DNA from: Nitrospirales bacterium
GTDB lineage: Bacteria > Nitrospirota > Nitrospiria > Nitrospirales > UBA8639
Direction of reading: 5' to 3'
Assembly: GCA_029261355.1 (NCBI GenBank)
Contig: JAJDBM010000047.1
Span: 1 to 64,000 of the forward strand
DNA: 64,000 nucleotides
Shown: positions 1 through 9,200 of the stretch, one piece after another
Layout of the letters: each line of letters begins with the position of its first letter
Position numbering within the stretch: position 1 is the stretch's first letter
The notes under the pieces: model-generated
Database searches by the model: none
What the model saw: the letters and a program-made list of their open reading frames with translations, nothing else
What the model was told of the DNA's origin: nothing
Position numbers and translations under genes: made by a program

Positions 1-1
1 C

Positions 2-328
2 CTCTTCCAGCGCGCCATCCGAATCGATGAAGTGGCCTTAGGGCCCGAACATCCCTCGGTCGCTATTCGCCTCAACAACCTGGCGGATTTGTTTCGAACG
101 CAAGGAAAGTACGCCGAGGCCGAGCCCCTCTTCCAGCGCGCTTATGGGATATTCAAAGCGCGCCTGGGACTTGAGCACCCCAATACAAAAACCGTCTTGA
201 ATAATTATGTCGAGTTTCTGCGCGCACATGGTGATAAAGCTAAAATCCAAGTCCTTGTTCCTGACCTGGAAATCGTCTTCCCAGGTATCTTTGCCCAAGA
301 TTCATCATCCAAGGAGCCTTCGCCATGA
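2..328 (+). CDS. TPR-repeat protein, C-terminal part (cut by window edge)
   Basis: The reading frame is open from the first bases, so the gene starts upstream of the window; a GTG at 32 is only an internal codon. The product is kinesin-light-chain-type TPR: the recurring pattern LGPEHP...LNNLA...GKYAEAEPLFQRA is visible, followed by a short C-terminal cap ending in PDLEIVFPGIFAQ. The same cap is encoded at 3211-3450 behind the caspase-TPR gene, so this is probably the tail of a paralogue of that protein; its N-terminal domain is not visible. TPR arrays are protein-protein scaffolds. It overlaps the next gene by 4 bp (ATGA), which suggests translational coupling. Confidence 0.85.
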   Translation, partial: LFQRAIRIDEVALGPEHPSVAIRLNNLADLFRTQGKYAEAEPLFQRAYGIFKARLGLEHPNTKTVLNNYVEFLRAHGDKAKIQVLVPDLEIVFPGIFAQDSSSKEPSP

Positions 329-1242
329 AATTTCTATCTCCAAACCGTCCATGGGTTCTTCGAGCATTTGAAATATTCCTTCTCGTGGTCTTAGCGAGTA
401 GCTTGATTGGCTGTAATCCAGAAGAAGCCATTCAGCAGTATTTTGCTGACAAAGGCCTGAACCCACTGGCCATTTTGCGTACTGACATCCAACCAGGCAC
501 GCTCATCTTGGTTGACAAGGATGGCTCAGCGCATCGGGCTGGCCAACTAACTGATTATCTTGCTGAAAAAGATCGTACGTCTACGACTCTTCCCATAGAC
601 AACTGCGGCTCACCACAACATTGCCAAGGCATACTGAACGGATATACAGAAGAACGATCAATGACGGCTTCAATCGCATTGTCGTTTTTTCAAAGTCTCT
701 TTCAAGTGAACCCGAAAATAGATCTCGGGATGACGGGAAAGGTCCGCATCGATCAGCTTGATTCTAGCTTTGAGAAAATAAAGATTGCTGACCTGAAGCG
801 CTTTCTGGGTCGTCGCACTTCAAAGCCAGTTGTTCAAGAGATTCTTACTGCAATCGCAGATGGGGAAAAAGCCTATGTGGCCTATGAAGTGCACCGGGCT
901 AAACGCCTGACGATTTCCTCCGCCGAGGGTAAGAACATTGCCCCAAGTCTTGAGGCCAAGGCCGTCGGTACAATCCCTGTGGGAGGGAAAGTCGGGTTGA
1001 CCTATAAAAAGAAGTCTGAGCAGATACTGGTTGTCGAAAGCCAACAACCTTATGCCTTTGCCGTCAAGACTGGAGAGCTCTTACCTTTCCCCAAAAAGAA
1101 TCAAATCGGCGTGCGTTTTAGAGTAACCAGATCGATTGCTGCAGGAGAGGTAAAAGCCGCCGGTACAGACGATGACTATGCCGCTCCACTGCAAGGAGGT
1201 TTTGGAGCCATCACCCTAGGAAATACGCCCGATCAATCATAG
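325..1242 (+). CDS. Putative outer-membrane lipoprotein, unknown family
   Basis: 305 residues with a lipoprotein signal peptide: a hydrophobic stretch at about residues 14-29 ends in SLIGC (lipobox), and the mature protein would begin at that Cys. After that no family is recognised. The mature part is soluble and mixed alpha/beta, with repeated Lys-rich segments such as GLTYKKKSEQILVV. It begins inside the stop of the upstream TPR gene (4 bp overlap) and is followed 21 bp later by the caspase-TPR gene, so all three are probably co-transcribed. A role as the envelope-anchored partner of the caspase/TPR proteins is inference from position only. Confidence 0.8.
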   Translation: MKFLSPNRPWVLRAFEIFLLVVLASSLIGCNPEEAIQQYFADKGLNPLAILRTDIQPGTLILVDKDGSAHRAGQLTDYLAEKDRTSTTLPIDNCGSPQHCQGILNGYTEERSMTASIALSFFQSLFQVNPKIDLGMTGKVRIDQLDSSFEKIKIADLKRFLGRRTSKPVVQEILTAIADGEKAYVAYEVHRAKRLTISSAEGKNIAPSLEAKAVGTIPVGGKVGLTYKKKSEQILVVESQQPYAFAVKTGELLPFPKKNQIGVRFRVTRSIAAGEVKAAGTDDDYAAPLQGGFGAITLGNTPDQS

Positions 1243-1263
1243 ATTATTTTTTCTGAACCTAAG

Positions 1264-3210
1264 ATGATATTTAATTTCACACGAATCATCTTCGTCTGCG
1301 TGTCGTTGCTATTATTTGCCAGCACATTGTCTGTTGCCTCGACCACGCCTATCCCAGAAGAAGCCGATGGCCCACTCCTTGTCTGGAAAGAAAAAGCTAA
1401 ATACTATCTCGTCATCACGGTCGATGACACGGGTGTGAAAAACACGGAATTACCATTTACGATTACCGATGGCCAAAAAATTATCGAAACATTCAACCAT
1501 CTTGGCTATACACCGTTAATTGCAACTCAGCCTCTTTTTCGAAACCCCACGAGAGACGACATCATTACTGCCCTTCGGGGAATCCGTGACTTTCCTGAAC
1601 ATGCATCCATTATCGTCTACTACAGTGGGCATGGAGTGGCCGAACCAAAGAACCAAGATGTCTGGCTTCAACTTGGGGGTCAAAAACAGATCGGCGACCA
1701 CTTCGGTATTTCCGTTACAGAACTCATCGGCATACCTCGGGGGGCCACGTATTTGGGAGAACTCTATGTCATTGTGGATGCCTGTTTTAGTGGCTTAGGT
1801 GGGTTAAGCCAAAAATTGACCCTACGAGACCTAGGGACCAAGACCGCCGTCCTCACCTCAAACCAACTGAAAGAATCGAAGTTACAAAAGACTCCCGAAC
1901 AACAACTCTCCTACCCCATTACCTTAGACGACGGCACAACCATCAGTGCATTTACTCACACGCTGATTCAGGGTTTAGGGGCAGACTGGCACATCGCCGA
2001 TGACAATGGAGATGGAATCCTCCACATCTCCGAATTAAAGAGGTATAGCGAATTTCATCTAGAGCAAAGATTTTCAAAAGAACCCCACAAAGCGATGGTT
2101 CCACAGCTCATCGCTACCGATGACAAAGAACGTTTCTTGGCCTATCGTCGTGATGGTGTTACTCGATGGAACTCCCTGCCTCGGCGGGCTCTCACTCTCG
2201 TTGCCTTAGAGAGAAGTCTAATCCCTCAATTGACGGACACCGTCTCTGGAGAAACAGAAAAACCAAAAGTCTCCCAAAATGCTCAAACCTTCGCGAAGCA
2301 ATTCTCGCCTCAGCCTGACGATCCCTATGCACAAGGCATCAAAGCGCAAGCCGAAGGCCGACTGAAAGAGGCGAAGACCTTATTTGCAAAGGCAGAAAAA
2401 CTCGAGGAAGCTCATAAAGAGAAACTCGCCAAGATCTACCTGGCCCGTGGACGAAATGAAACCTATGCCGGGAACCACAAAGATGCCTTGCCCTGGTATC
2501 AAAAACGTGTGACACTCAAACCGACAAGAGACCCAGCACTTCTGAATGAATTCGGACAAGCCTGGGATAGGACGGGAAAATATGATGAAGCTCTACCTTT
2601 CTATAAAGAGGCTTTGGCCATTCGCAAAAGAACGCTGGACCCCGGGGATCAAGACTTGGCGCTCAGCCTCAACAACCTGGCAAGCTTATATAAATCGCAA
2701 GGCAAGTATGACGATGCCGAACGCCTTTTCAAGGAAGCGCTAGCCATTAATAAAAAGACCTTGGAACCTGACGATCCCCGAGTAGCCATTATCTTCAATA
2801 ATCTTGGAGGCTTGTATGCCAGCCAAGGCAACTGTGCCAAGGCTGAAACACTATATAACGATGCCCTGGCGATTCGAAGGGAGGCCTTTGGGCCAAAACA
2901 CCCAGCAGTTACCCAAAGTCTCAGTAATCTAGCCTTAACGTATCAAAACCAAAGAAAGTACACCGAAGCCGCAGGTCTTTACCATGATGCAATTCTCATT
3001 ATCGAACAAGCGCTCGGGTCAACACATCCTCTTCTAGCAACAATTCTCCACAACCAGGCAGAATTCTATCGCCTTAAAGGAGAGTACGCTAAGGTCGAGC
3101 CCTTATATAAGAGAGCCTTAGCGATTAAAGAGGAAGCCTTCGGGACAGATCACCCAAAGGTGGCCCTAAGCCTAAACAATATAGCAAAGTTTTATGAGGA
3201 CCAGAACTAG
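1264..3210 (+). CDS. Caspase-like (C14) peptidase with TPR repeats, ends at an in-frame amber codon
   Basis: 648 residues. An N-terminal signal peptide (about 1-25) suggests export. A caspase-fold domain follows (about 45-300) with the His of SGHG (H123) and the Cys of DACFSG (C174) forming the expected catalytic dyad. Residues 246-257 (DDNGDGILHISE) match a calcium-binding EF-hand loop at positions 1, 3, 5, 6 and 12; similar loops occur in bacterial C14 proteins. From about 350 to the end are TPR repeats of the kinesin-light-chain type (LNNLA, GKYDDAERLF). The TAG at 3208-3210 interrupts the last TPR unit, and the same frame continues as recognisable TPR to 3450. The protein may therefore be truncated by about 80 residues, or extended by readthrough. 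Substrates are unknown; family members cleave after basic or acidic residues depending on subfamily. Confidence 0.88.
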   Translation: MIFNFTRIIFVCVSLLLFASTLSVASTTPIPEEADGPLLVWKEKAKYYLVITVDDTGVKNTELPFTITDGQKIIETFNHLGYTPLIATQPLFRNPTRDDIITALRGIRDFPEHASIIVYYSGHGVAEPKNQDVWLQLGGQKQIGDHFGISVTELIGIPRGATYLGELYVIVDACFSGLGGLSQKLTLRDLGTKTAVLTSNQLKESKLQKTPEQQLSYPITLDDGTTISAFTHTLIQGLGADWHIADDNGDGILHISELKRYSEFHLEQRFSKEPHKAMVPQLIATDDKERFLAYRRDGVTRWNSLPRRALTLVALERSLIPQLTDTVSGETEKPKVSQNAQTFAKQFSPQPDDPYAQGIKAQAEGRLKEAKTLFAKAEKLEEAHKEKLAKIYLARGRNETYAGNHKDALPWYQKRVTLKPTRDPALLNEFGQAWDRTGKYDEALPFYKEALAIRKRTLDPGDQDLALSLNNLASLYKSQGKYDDAERLFKEALAINKKTLEPDDPRVAIIFNNLGGLYASQGNCAKAETLYNDALAIRREAFGPKHPAVTQSLSNLALTYQNQRKYTEAAGLYHDAILIIEQALGSTHPLLATILHNQAEFYRLKGEYAKVEPLYKRALAIKEEAFGTDHPKVALSLNNIAKFYEDQN

Positions 3211-3450
3211 TACCTCAAGGCAGAAGAACACTACAAGCGCGCGTATAAAATCTTCAAAATTCGCCTTGGACTTGAACATCCCAAAACGAAATCTGTGTTA
3301 ATGAATTATTCAGCGTTTTTTTTGAAACGCAATAAAATAGAAAGTGTAAAACCTCTTATTCCCGATCTAGAAGCCGCATTTCCAGGAATAATGGAACACG
3401 GGATCTCAGAAAATGCAAGCGAAAAGTTTCGAAACAGTAAATGTAACTGA
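3211..3450 (+). pseudogene. Detached last TPR and cap of the caspase-TPR gene
   Basis: This stretch is in the same frame as the preceding gene and is separated from it only by a TAG. It reads YLKAEEHYKRAYKIFKIRLG, then LEHPKTKSVL, and ends PLIPDLEAAFPGIMEHG before a TGA at 3448-3450. The tail closely resembles the end of the TPR protein at the left window edge (GLEHPNTKTVLNN and PDLEIVFPGIF), so it is genuine old coding sequence. A C-to-T change turning CAG into TAG would explain the stop. It has no start codon of its own near the break, so without readthrough it would not be translated. Confidence 0.8.
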
Positions 3451-3535
3451 TTACAATTCAGTACTGACTCAATCTTTTTATTAAAAAGTAATATGCTTTC
3501 CTTAATCACTTTCGTTACACAAAGATGGTATCAGA

Positions 3536-3913
3536 TTACTCTGGATCATAGAATAGATTTGGTCAGAGCCAGCGCTCAGCTATAGAACGTTCTATTTGCT
3601 TTCTCACTGCATAGGCTTTGACTTGGTCTTTATTGATTTTCTCAACACCAAAGTACTTGGCTTGCGGATGGGCGAAATAACAACGGCTAACGGAGGCTGC
3701 GGGAAACATGGCATAAGATTCGGTTAACGTGATGCCCGTGTATTTCTCAGCCTCAAGTAAGTCCCATAAAATTTGCTTCTCAGTATAGTCCTGATTCTCA
3801 GGGTAACCTAGTGCAGGACGAATGCCACGATAGTCTTCTTTGATGGTATGACAACTGATAAATTGGTTTTCTCCCTCACCTAACTTTTGATCATCTCCTA
3901 ACCGAAACCCCAA
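3536..3913 (-). pseudogene. Decayed copy of the 3' end of metH (activation domain fragment)
   Basis: The translation carries the C-terminal AdoMet-binding activation domain of cobalamin-dependent methionine synthase: [11 protein letters not shown], then [14 protein letters not shown], then HPQAKYFGV and KINKDQV. These align with the last ~115 residues of the intact metH at 6221-9886. Everything upstream (about 1100 residues) is missing. The final codons are also broken: the TCA of [11 protein letters not shown] has become TGA at about 3563, and the remaining PNLFYDPE codons still follow up to the old TAA at 3536. SGLYF has become SRCYF. It is a truncated, non-functional duplicate. Confidence 0.85.
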
Positions 3914-3968
3914 GAAATTCTTATCTATTTCTTTAATCGTTGAACGTCTATCGTACTTTCAGTCTAGT

Positions 3969-4793
3969 TCAGGAGCAATTCATTTTCTTTCCAGCCGTCA
4001 GATCATCAGAATCGTTCAATCTAAAGTTTGACCAATAGCCCACACGGTTTCTGCGCGAAAATTCCGTTCCTGTTTCGTGTCTTGGGGACACCTCCCAATA
4101 CCATTCTCTGGTGGGTTTTTGTGATATGAGTCCAAACAGTGGATCATCAGTTTCAATGACTGTTCCGCTTCCATCCAGTCTTTCCCAAGCTTTGTCACAA
4201 ATAAGGGCAGTCGCGCATGTAAATCTGGATAACCATTGAAAATGAGCGAGCAATAAGTTTTTGGTAAACCTATTCAAATCGATGACATCATGCGGCTTGA
4301 TGTGTACCAGGTACTTCAGCGGTATGACAGGTAGTTGGCTCGCCAGATTCACTGATAGAACAGCATCTATGTCCGAAGAATCATGATAGATAGTTGGCAC
4401 AAGCATTTCGGGTAATTTCTCTGGATTCTCATAGAGGTTTTTCATTTGCCCCGTAATGTCCAATGAGATGTGCACGACATGATTCCAATCATGCCTTTTT
4501 GCTTTCAAAGGATGAACGATATCTATTAGTAAGACGCGTTCAAATATATCGCCCAGTTCTGCAAGTGGAATATCCAGACATGCCCCAGAACCGACGACCA
4601 ACACAGTTCGATGTTGCTTACATGCTTTAATCGCATCGAGTATCGCTTCTTTTGTGTGTTGCTGATGCGGCGCCCAATCATCACGACATCTTCTCGCTCG
4701 TGCCTCTATTGCGATTGCTTCATTCAGAAACTCCATGCGCTTCACCCATTGAGGGGCAGGCGTCAGTAGAGCCGTCAGGAATTCTCTAATCAT
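3969..4793 (-). CDS. Putative class I SAM methyltransferase-like protein
   Basis: 274 residues, soluble, no signal peptide. Residues ~63-80 (VLVVGSGACLDIPL) look like the glycine-rich motif I of a Rossmann-fold methyltransferase, followed by an acidic strand end (VLLIDIVHP) where SAM ribose would bind, and a helix-rich C-terminal half. No target-specific domain is recognised, so the substrate is unknown. It stands alone between the metH fragment and a gene-poor stretch. It could be a protein of the same fold without methyl transfer. The start at 4793 is the first Met of the frame; there is no strong ribosome binding site. Confidence 0.6.
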   Translation of the reverse strand: MIREFLTALLTPAPQWVKRMEFLNEAIAIEARARRCRDDWAPHQQHTKEAILDAIKACKQHRTVLVVGSGACLDIPLAELGDIFERVLLIDIVHPLKAKRHDWNHVVHISLDITGQMKNLYENPEKLPEMLVPTIYHDSSDIDAVLSVNLASQLPVIPLKYLVHIKPHDVIDLNRFTKNLLLAHFQWLSRFTCATALICDKAWERLDGSGTVIETDDPLFGLISQKPTREWYWEVSPRHETGTEFSRRNRVGYWSNFRLNDSDDLTAGKKMNCS

Positions 4794-5041
4794 AATGTTC
4801 CAAGGTTCATCACTCTACCCAACAGCTTCTCTTTTCTGCTACACGACAAACCATTCATCTAGTTTTCTCGACATACAGTTCTCTCAGACTCATTCCACAC
4901 CACTTTACGGTTAATGTCGAGAATCAACGTGTAACCTAGTTGTAATCCTCTGCAGGATAGATTCATTCCCCATCAAAAATGTCCCCCTTTCTAGAGGACT
5001 GCCAGCGCCTTTGGCAGTAAAATCTAAAGCGTATCTTACCC
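4794..5041. other. Intergenic stretch without recognised genes
   Basis: About 250 bases upstream of the methyltransferase-like gene. I see no ORF with coding character, no tRNA-like fold and no terminator with a T run. Promoter elements for the minus-strand gene at 3969-4793 probably lie in its left part, but I cannot place them. Confidence 0.4.
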
Positions 5042-5236
5042 TCAATTCTTCATGACGTTTGCACCACATTCTGGACAGAGGTGACCTGGAAGTTCGAAAT
5101 AGAAGAAGGACTGCTGGGGACGACTGACGACCTTGCCGCTATAGAATTTGGGAATTATCAGGCTGTTTGATTTGTGGGGAAATCTGGTAAGTGAATCGCG
5201 ACTAGCTTGGGGAAACGTTTCATGCTCGGGAAGTCT
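5042..5236 (-). pseudogene. Startless open frame ending in a zinc-ribbon-like tail
   Basis: The minus strand is open for 64 codons between a TAA at 5237-5239 and a TGA at 5042-5044 but has no ATG, GTG or TTG near its beginning. Its end reads SFFYFELPGHLCPECGANV, with a CxxC knuckle like a rubredoxin or zinc-ribbon half site. The composition of that end looks coding, while the beginning does not. It is most likely the 3' remnant of a lost gene; the family is not recognised. It could also be chance, since the frame is short. Confidence 0.35.
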
Positions 5237-5250
5237 TTACCCTCATCCTG

Positions 5251-5273
5251 CCCTCTCCCTTAAAAGGAGAGGG
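5251..5273. repeat. Extragenic palindrome, copy 1 (CCCTCTCC...GGAGAGGG)
   Basis: An 8-bp perfect stem, CCCTCTCC with GGAGAGGG, around a 7-nt loop. It lies 22 nt from the decayed metH tail at 5296, exactly the distance separating a sister hairpin (6176-6198) from the stop of intact metH. No T run follows on either side, so it is more like a REP-type palindrome than a rho-independent terminator. Confidence 0.7.
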
Positions 5274-5295
5274 AAATATTTTAGGTGACAATCAT

Positions 5296-5345
5296 TTACT
5301 CCGGATTAAAGGGGAGGCTCGGTGAGAGCCAGCAGTTCACGGAAG
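5296..5345 (-). pseudogene. Short remnant of the metH 3' end
   Basis: Reading the minus strand gives MYLSSVNCWLSPSLPFNPE followed by TAA at 5298-5296. This matches the end of intact MetH ([20 protein letters not shown]): WLSP, L, P and the terminal E are shared, and about a 14-nt block around the GGCTCTCACC is identical. The downstream 22 nt and the adjacent hairpin also match those after metH, which excludes a chance protein match. About 17 codons remain. Confidence 0.7.
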
Positions 5346-5381
5346 AAAGATACATCCGCTTTCAACCGGCCTAGTCAATGC

Positions 5382-5933
5382 TTACAAAATGGCGTCCTGT
5401 ATGGTTTGAAATCGTTCAAGAAGAGGTTGCGCTAGTGCTATTGAAAATTCCTTAAGCCACCCTTGAATATACGCGATATCGAGACCTTGATTCTTCAACA
5501 AAATAGACTGAACATCTTCAATATCCCGTGGCCTACCAGCGATAACCTTATGTATTATCACATCTTCAGCGGACGCGAATAATACATCAGTATCATGCAT
5601 CTTTATGGCAGTAACTCTCTGTAGCGCCGCCTGCTCATATTCGGATTGTGAAAAAATTAAATCAATCCGAATTCCTGTTTCTTGATCTTGGCATGGAAGC
5701 ACCATCGTTTCCCGTACAAAATGAGGGTCAGGAGCCAGGGACTGCAATCCCATCTCTTGGACTAGTCCTTCAATGACTGTCACTTGCTCTAACCCCACAC
5801 CAAGAGTGACATCAATATCCCTTGTTAAACGAGGCTCGCCATACACCAACACGGCCTGCCCGCCGATTACCATATAGGGAATTCTTTTGTCCCCAAACGC
5901 ATGGGCTATTTTAGTCAAGAGTTGTTCGAACAT
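5382..5933 (-). CDS. Nucleotidyltransferase-fold protein (AbiEii/MNT-like)
   Basis: 183 residues. The N-terminal third holds the signature of the DNA-polymerase-beta-like nucleotidyltransferase fold: GGQAVLVYGEPRLTRDIDV, i.e. the G-G-x-A helix start, then R-x-T-x-D-x-D whose two Asp bind metal, with a further acidic strand at IRIDLIF. Families with this layout include AbiEii-type toxins and stand-alone MNT/HEPN partners that transfer nucleotides to RNA or protein. Its start overlaps the small upstream gene at 5911-6120 by 23 bp, so the two are co-expressed, which suggests a two-gene toxin-antitoxin or regulatory module. Which partner does what is inference. Confidence 0.8.
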   Translation of the reverse strand: MFEQLLTKIAHAFGDKRIPYMVIGGQAVLVYGEPRLTRDIDVTLGVGLEQVTVIEGLVQEMGLQSLAPDPHFVRETMVLPCQDQETGIRIDLIFSQSEYEQAALQRVTAIKMHDTDVLFASAEDVIIHKVIAGRPRDIEDVQSILLKNQGLDIAYIQGWLKEFSIALAQPLLERFQTIQDAIL

Positions 5934-6120
5934 TAAGAGCTTTGGCTATTCGAATATCTACATCGATCCCTTCTAAGGGATCTTGAGGAGGAAAGACACC
6001 GAGCATCTGTGCTTCTTGAAGCAGGGACTCGACGATCTTCAAATTGTAGAAAAAATCTGGCTTTGTCTTACGAATCTGTTCACGTTCAAATTGTTCAAGA
6101 AGTTTGTAGTTTTTGACCAT
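5911..6120 (-). CDS. Small partner of the nucleotidyltransferase gene
   Basis: 69 residues, predicted mostly helical and charged (NYKLLEQFEREQIRKTKPDF near the start), ending DPLEGIDVDIRIAKALNV. No membrane segment or signal peptide. It precedes the nucleotidyltransferase gene and overlaps it by 23 bp. I recall small proteins with the DPLEGI...DIR...ALNVR ending sitting in front of such nucleotidyltransferases in other bacteria, but I cannot check this. An antitoxin-like role is inferred from the gene order. No clear ribosome binding site precedes the ATG at 6120. Confidence 0.65.
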   Translation of the reverse strand: MVKNYKLLEQFEREQIRKTKPDFFYNLKIVESLLQEAQMLGVFPPQDPLEGIDVDIRIAKALNVRTTLD

Positions 6121-6175
6121 AGTGATTTTTTACCTTGAGTGACATTACCAGGATGATGTCTTGCCCCTCACCCTC

Positions 6176-6198
6176 CCCTCTCCCCTACAGGGAGAGGG
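6176..6198. repeat. Extragenic palindrome, copy 2 (CCCTCTCCC...GGGAGAGGG)
   Basis: A 9-bp perfect stem with a 5-nt loop (CTACA), 22 nt downstream of the metH stop. On the metH strand no U tract follows, so termination would have to be helped by other factors. The sequence on its left, CCCTCACCCTCCC, extends the pyrimidine-rich arm seen in widespread REP-like elements. Copy 1 lies at 5251-5273. Confidence 0.75.
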
Positions 6199-6220
6199 AA
6201 AGATTTGAGATAATCATCAT

Positions 6221-9200
6221 TTACTCTGGATCGTAGAACAAGTTTGGTGAGAGCCAGCGCTCGATGACGGAGAGGTCCATGTTTTTCCTGGCGGCATAGT
6301 CGGTGACTTGGTCTTTATTGATCTTTCCCACACCAAAGTATTTGGCCTGTGGATGAGAAAAATATAGACCGCTAACGGACGCCGCGGGGAACATGGCGTA
6401 ACTTTCAGTTAAGGTAATGCCTGTATGTTTTTCCGCATCAAGCAAGGTAAAGAGGGTTTCTTTTTCCGTATGATCTGGACTGGCCGGATATCCTGGTGCA
6501 GGGCGAATACCTTGGTAGGCCTCTTGAATTAACTCCTCATTTGAAAGGTTCTCATCTTTGCCATAGCCCCATTCTTTTCGTGCCTCGCGATGTAACCATT
6601 CGGCAAAAGCTTCAGCCAAGCGATCGGCCAGGGCTTTGGTCATGATGGAATTATAATCATCGTGATCTTTTTCAAAGCGCTCACAGATGGCTTGAATGCC
6701 AAGACCAGCAGTGACGGCAAACCCCGAGATGTAATCTTTGAGGCCTGAAGATTGCGGAGCGATGAAATCCGCCAATGCATAGTTGGCATCACCTTTCAGC
6801 TTTTCCATTTGCTGTCGAAGGGTGTAGAACGTCGTGCGAACCTTTGTGCGAGACTCATCGGCATAGACGTGAATATCATCATCCACACTGTTCGCCGGGA
6901 AAAACCCATAGACGCCTTTTGCTGTGAGTAATTTCTTGTCGACGATTTCTTGAAGAAGTTTCTGCGCATCGTCAAATAATTCCTTGGCTTTGTCCCCAAC
7001 GATGGCATCATCAAATATTTTCGGATAGCGGCCTTTTAATTCCCATGTCTGAAAGAACGGCGTCCAATCGATGACCGAGACCAAATCCGATAATGGCATA
7101 TCGTCAATAACGCGAGTCCCAAGAAAGTTGGGTTGAGCAATCTCTGCGGATTTCCAGTCAATCTCAGTGCGTCGTGCTCGTGCCTGGTCAATGGACAGCA
7201 ACTTTTTCGTAGTTTTCTTTTTGGCATGCGCTTCACGAGAATCAGCTTGTTGCTGCCGGACCTTCTCAATAAACGCTCCCTTACCTTCTTCATTCAGTAA
7301 CTGCCGCACGACGTTGACCGCCAATGAGGCATCCAAGACATGTACGACCGGCTCCTTGTATCCCGGAGCTATTTTGACAGCGGTATGGGCCTTACTAGTC
7401 GTGGCCCCTCCAATCAGCAATGGAATATCAAAGCCTTCACGAGCCATTTCTTTGGCATTGTGGACCATTTCATCAAGCGACGGTGTGATCAGCCCACTCA
7501 AGCCAATCATATCGACTTTTTCTTCTCTCGCTCGTTCTAAAATCTTGGCACAAGGCACCATGACTCCAAGATCGATAATTTCATAATTATTACAACCAAG
7601 CACCACTCCGACGATATTTTTCCCAATATCATGCACATCACCTTTGACGGTGGCCATCAAGATTTTTCCTTGGGCACTACTTCCGGTTTTTTCTTTTTCC
7701 ATCAAGGGCAACAAATACGCGACGGCTTTCTTCATGACACGGGCACTCTTTACCACTTGTGGAAGAAACATTTTTCCAGAGCCGAAGAGCTCCCCAACGA
7801 TATTCATCCCATCCATCAATGGGCCTTCAATGATATGCAAGGGCTTGTCATAGCTCTGCAAGGCTTCTTCGACATCGAGATCAATATGTTCAACAATGCC
7901 TTTTACGAGTGCATGAGAAAGACGTTCCTGTACCGTCCCTTTTCGCCACGCCTCATCTTTGACGACGACTTTCCCACCCTGCTTTACGGTTTCAGCAAAT
8001 GTCACCAACCGTTCAGTGGCATCTTCTCGTCGATTGAGCAAGACATCTTCAACCAACTCCAGTAGATCTTTCGGAATTTCTTCATACACGCCCAACTGAC
8101 CAGCATTCACGATACCCATATCTAACCCTGCCTTGACGGCATGATATAAAAATGCGGTGTGCATGGCTTCTCGAACAAAATTATTTCCACGGAAGGAGAA
8201 GGAAATATTGCTCACCCCACCACTGACCTTGCAATGCGGCAAGGTCGCCTTGATTTGCCTAGTGGCTTCGATAAAGTTCACGGCATAGTTATTGTGTTCT
8301 TCTATCCCAGTCGCGACGGTCAAAATATTCGGATCAAAAATAATATCTTGCGCAGGGAGTCCAACCTCTTTTGTCAAAATATTATAGGCGCGTGTGCAAA
8401 TTTCAACTTTGCGTTCCATCGTGTCGGCCTGTCCCGTTTCATCAAAGGCCATGACCACAACCGCAGCTCCATAGCGTTTGATCGCTCGAGCATGTTCTCT
8501 AAATTGATCTTCTCCCTCTTTTAAACTGATCGAATTCACGACCCCTTTTCCTTGAATGCATTGCAAGCCAGCTTCAATCACTGACCACTTCGAACTATCA
8601 ATCATGATCGGCACCCGACAAATATCAGGCTCCGACGCAATGAGATGGAGGAAATGCACCATAGCTTTCTCGGAATCCAGCATGCCTTCATCCATATTAA
8701 CGTCAATAATCTGTGCGCCACCTTCAACCTGTTGCCGAGCAATGGCTAAGGCCTCTTCGAATTGCTCATTCAATATTAATTTGGCAAACTTTGGGGAACC
8801 CGTCACGTTCGTTCGCTCACCAATATTCATAAAATTGGCTTCGGGTTTAATGGAAATGGCTTCGAGTCCACTGAGTCGAGTGAGAGGAGCAACCGTCCCG
8901 GGGCTATGCGGTGCGACATCCGATACGGCTTGTGCAATAGCCTGAATATGATCAGGGGTACTGCCGCAACAGCCGCCGACAATATTTAACCACCCATTCG
9001 TTGCAAAATCACGCAAATCCTCACCCATCCGTTCCGGTGTTTCGTCAAAACCACCAAATGCATTCGGCAATCCTGCGTTGGGATAACAACTAATATAGAC
9101 CGGGGCAATACTTGCCAGTTCTTCAATATACGGACGCATTTGCTTGGCACCCAAGGCACAATTGATTCCTACGCTGAGCACGTTGGCATGTGAGACCGAG

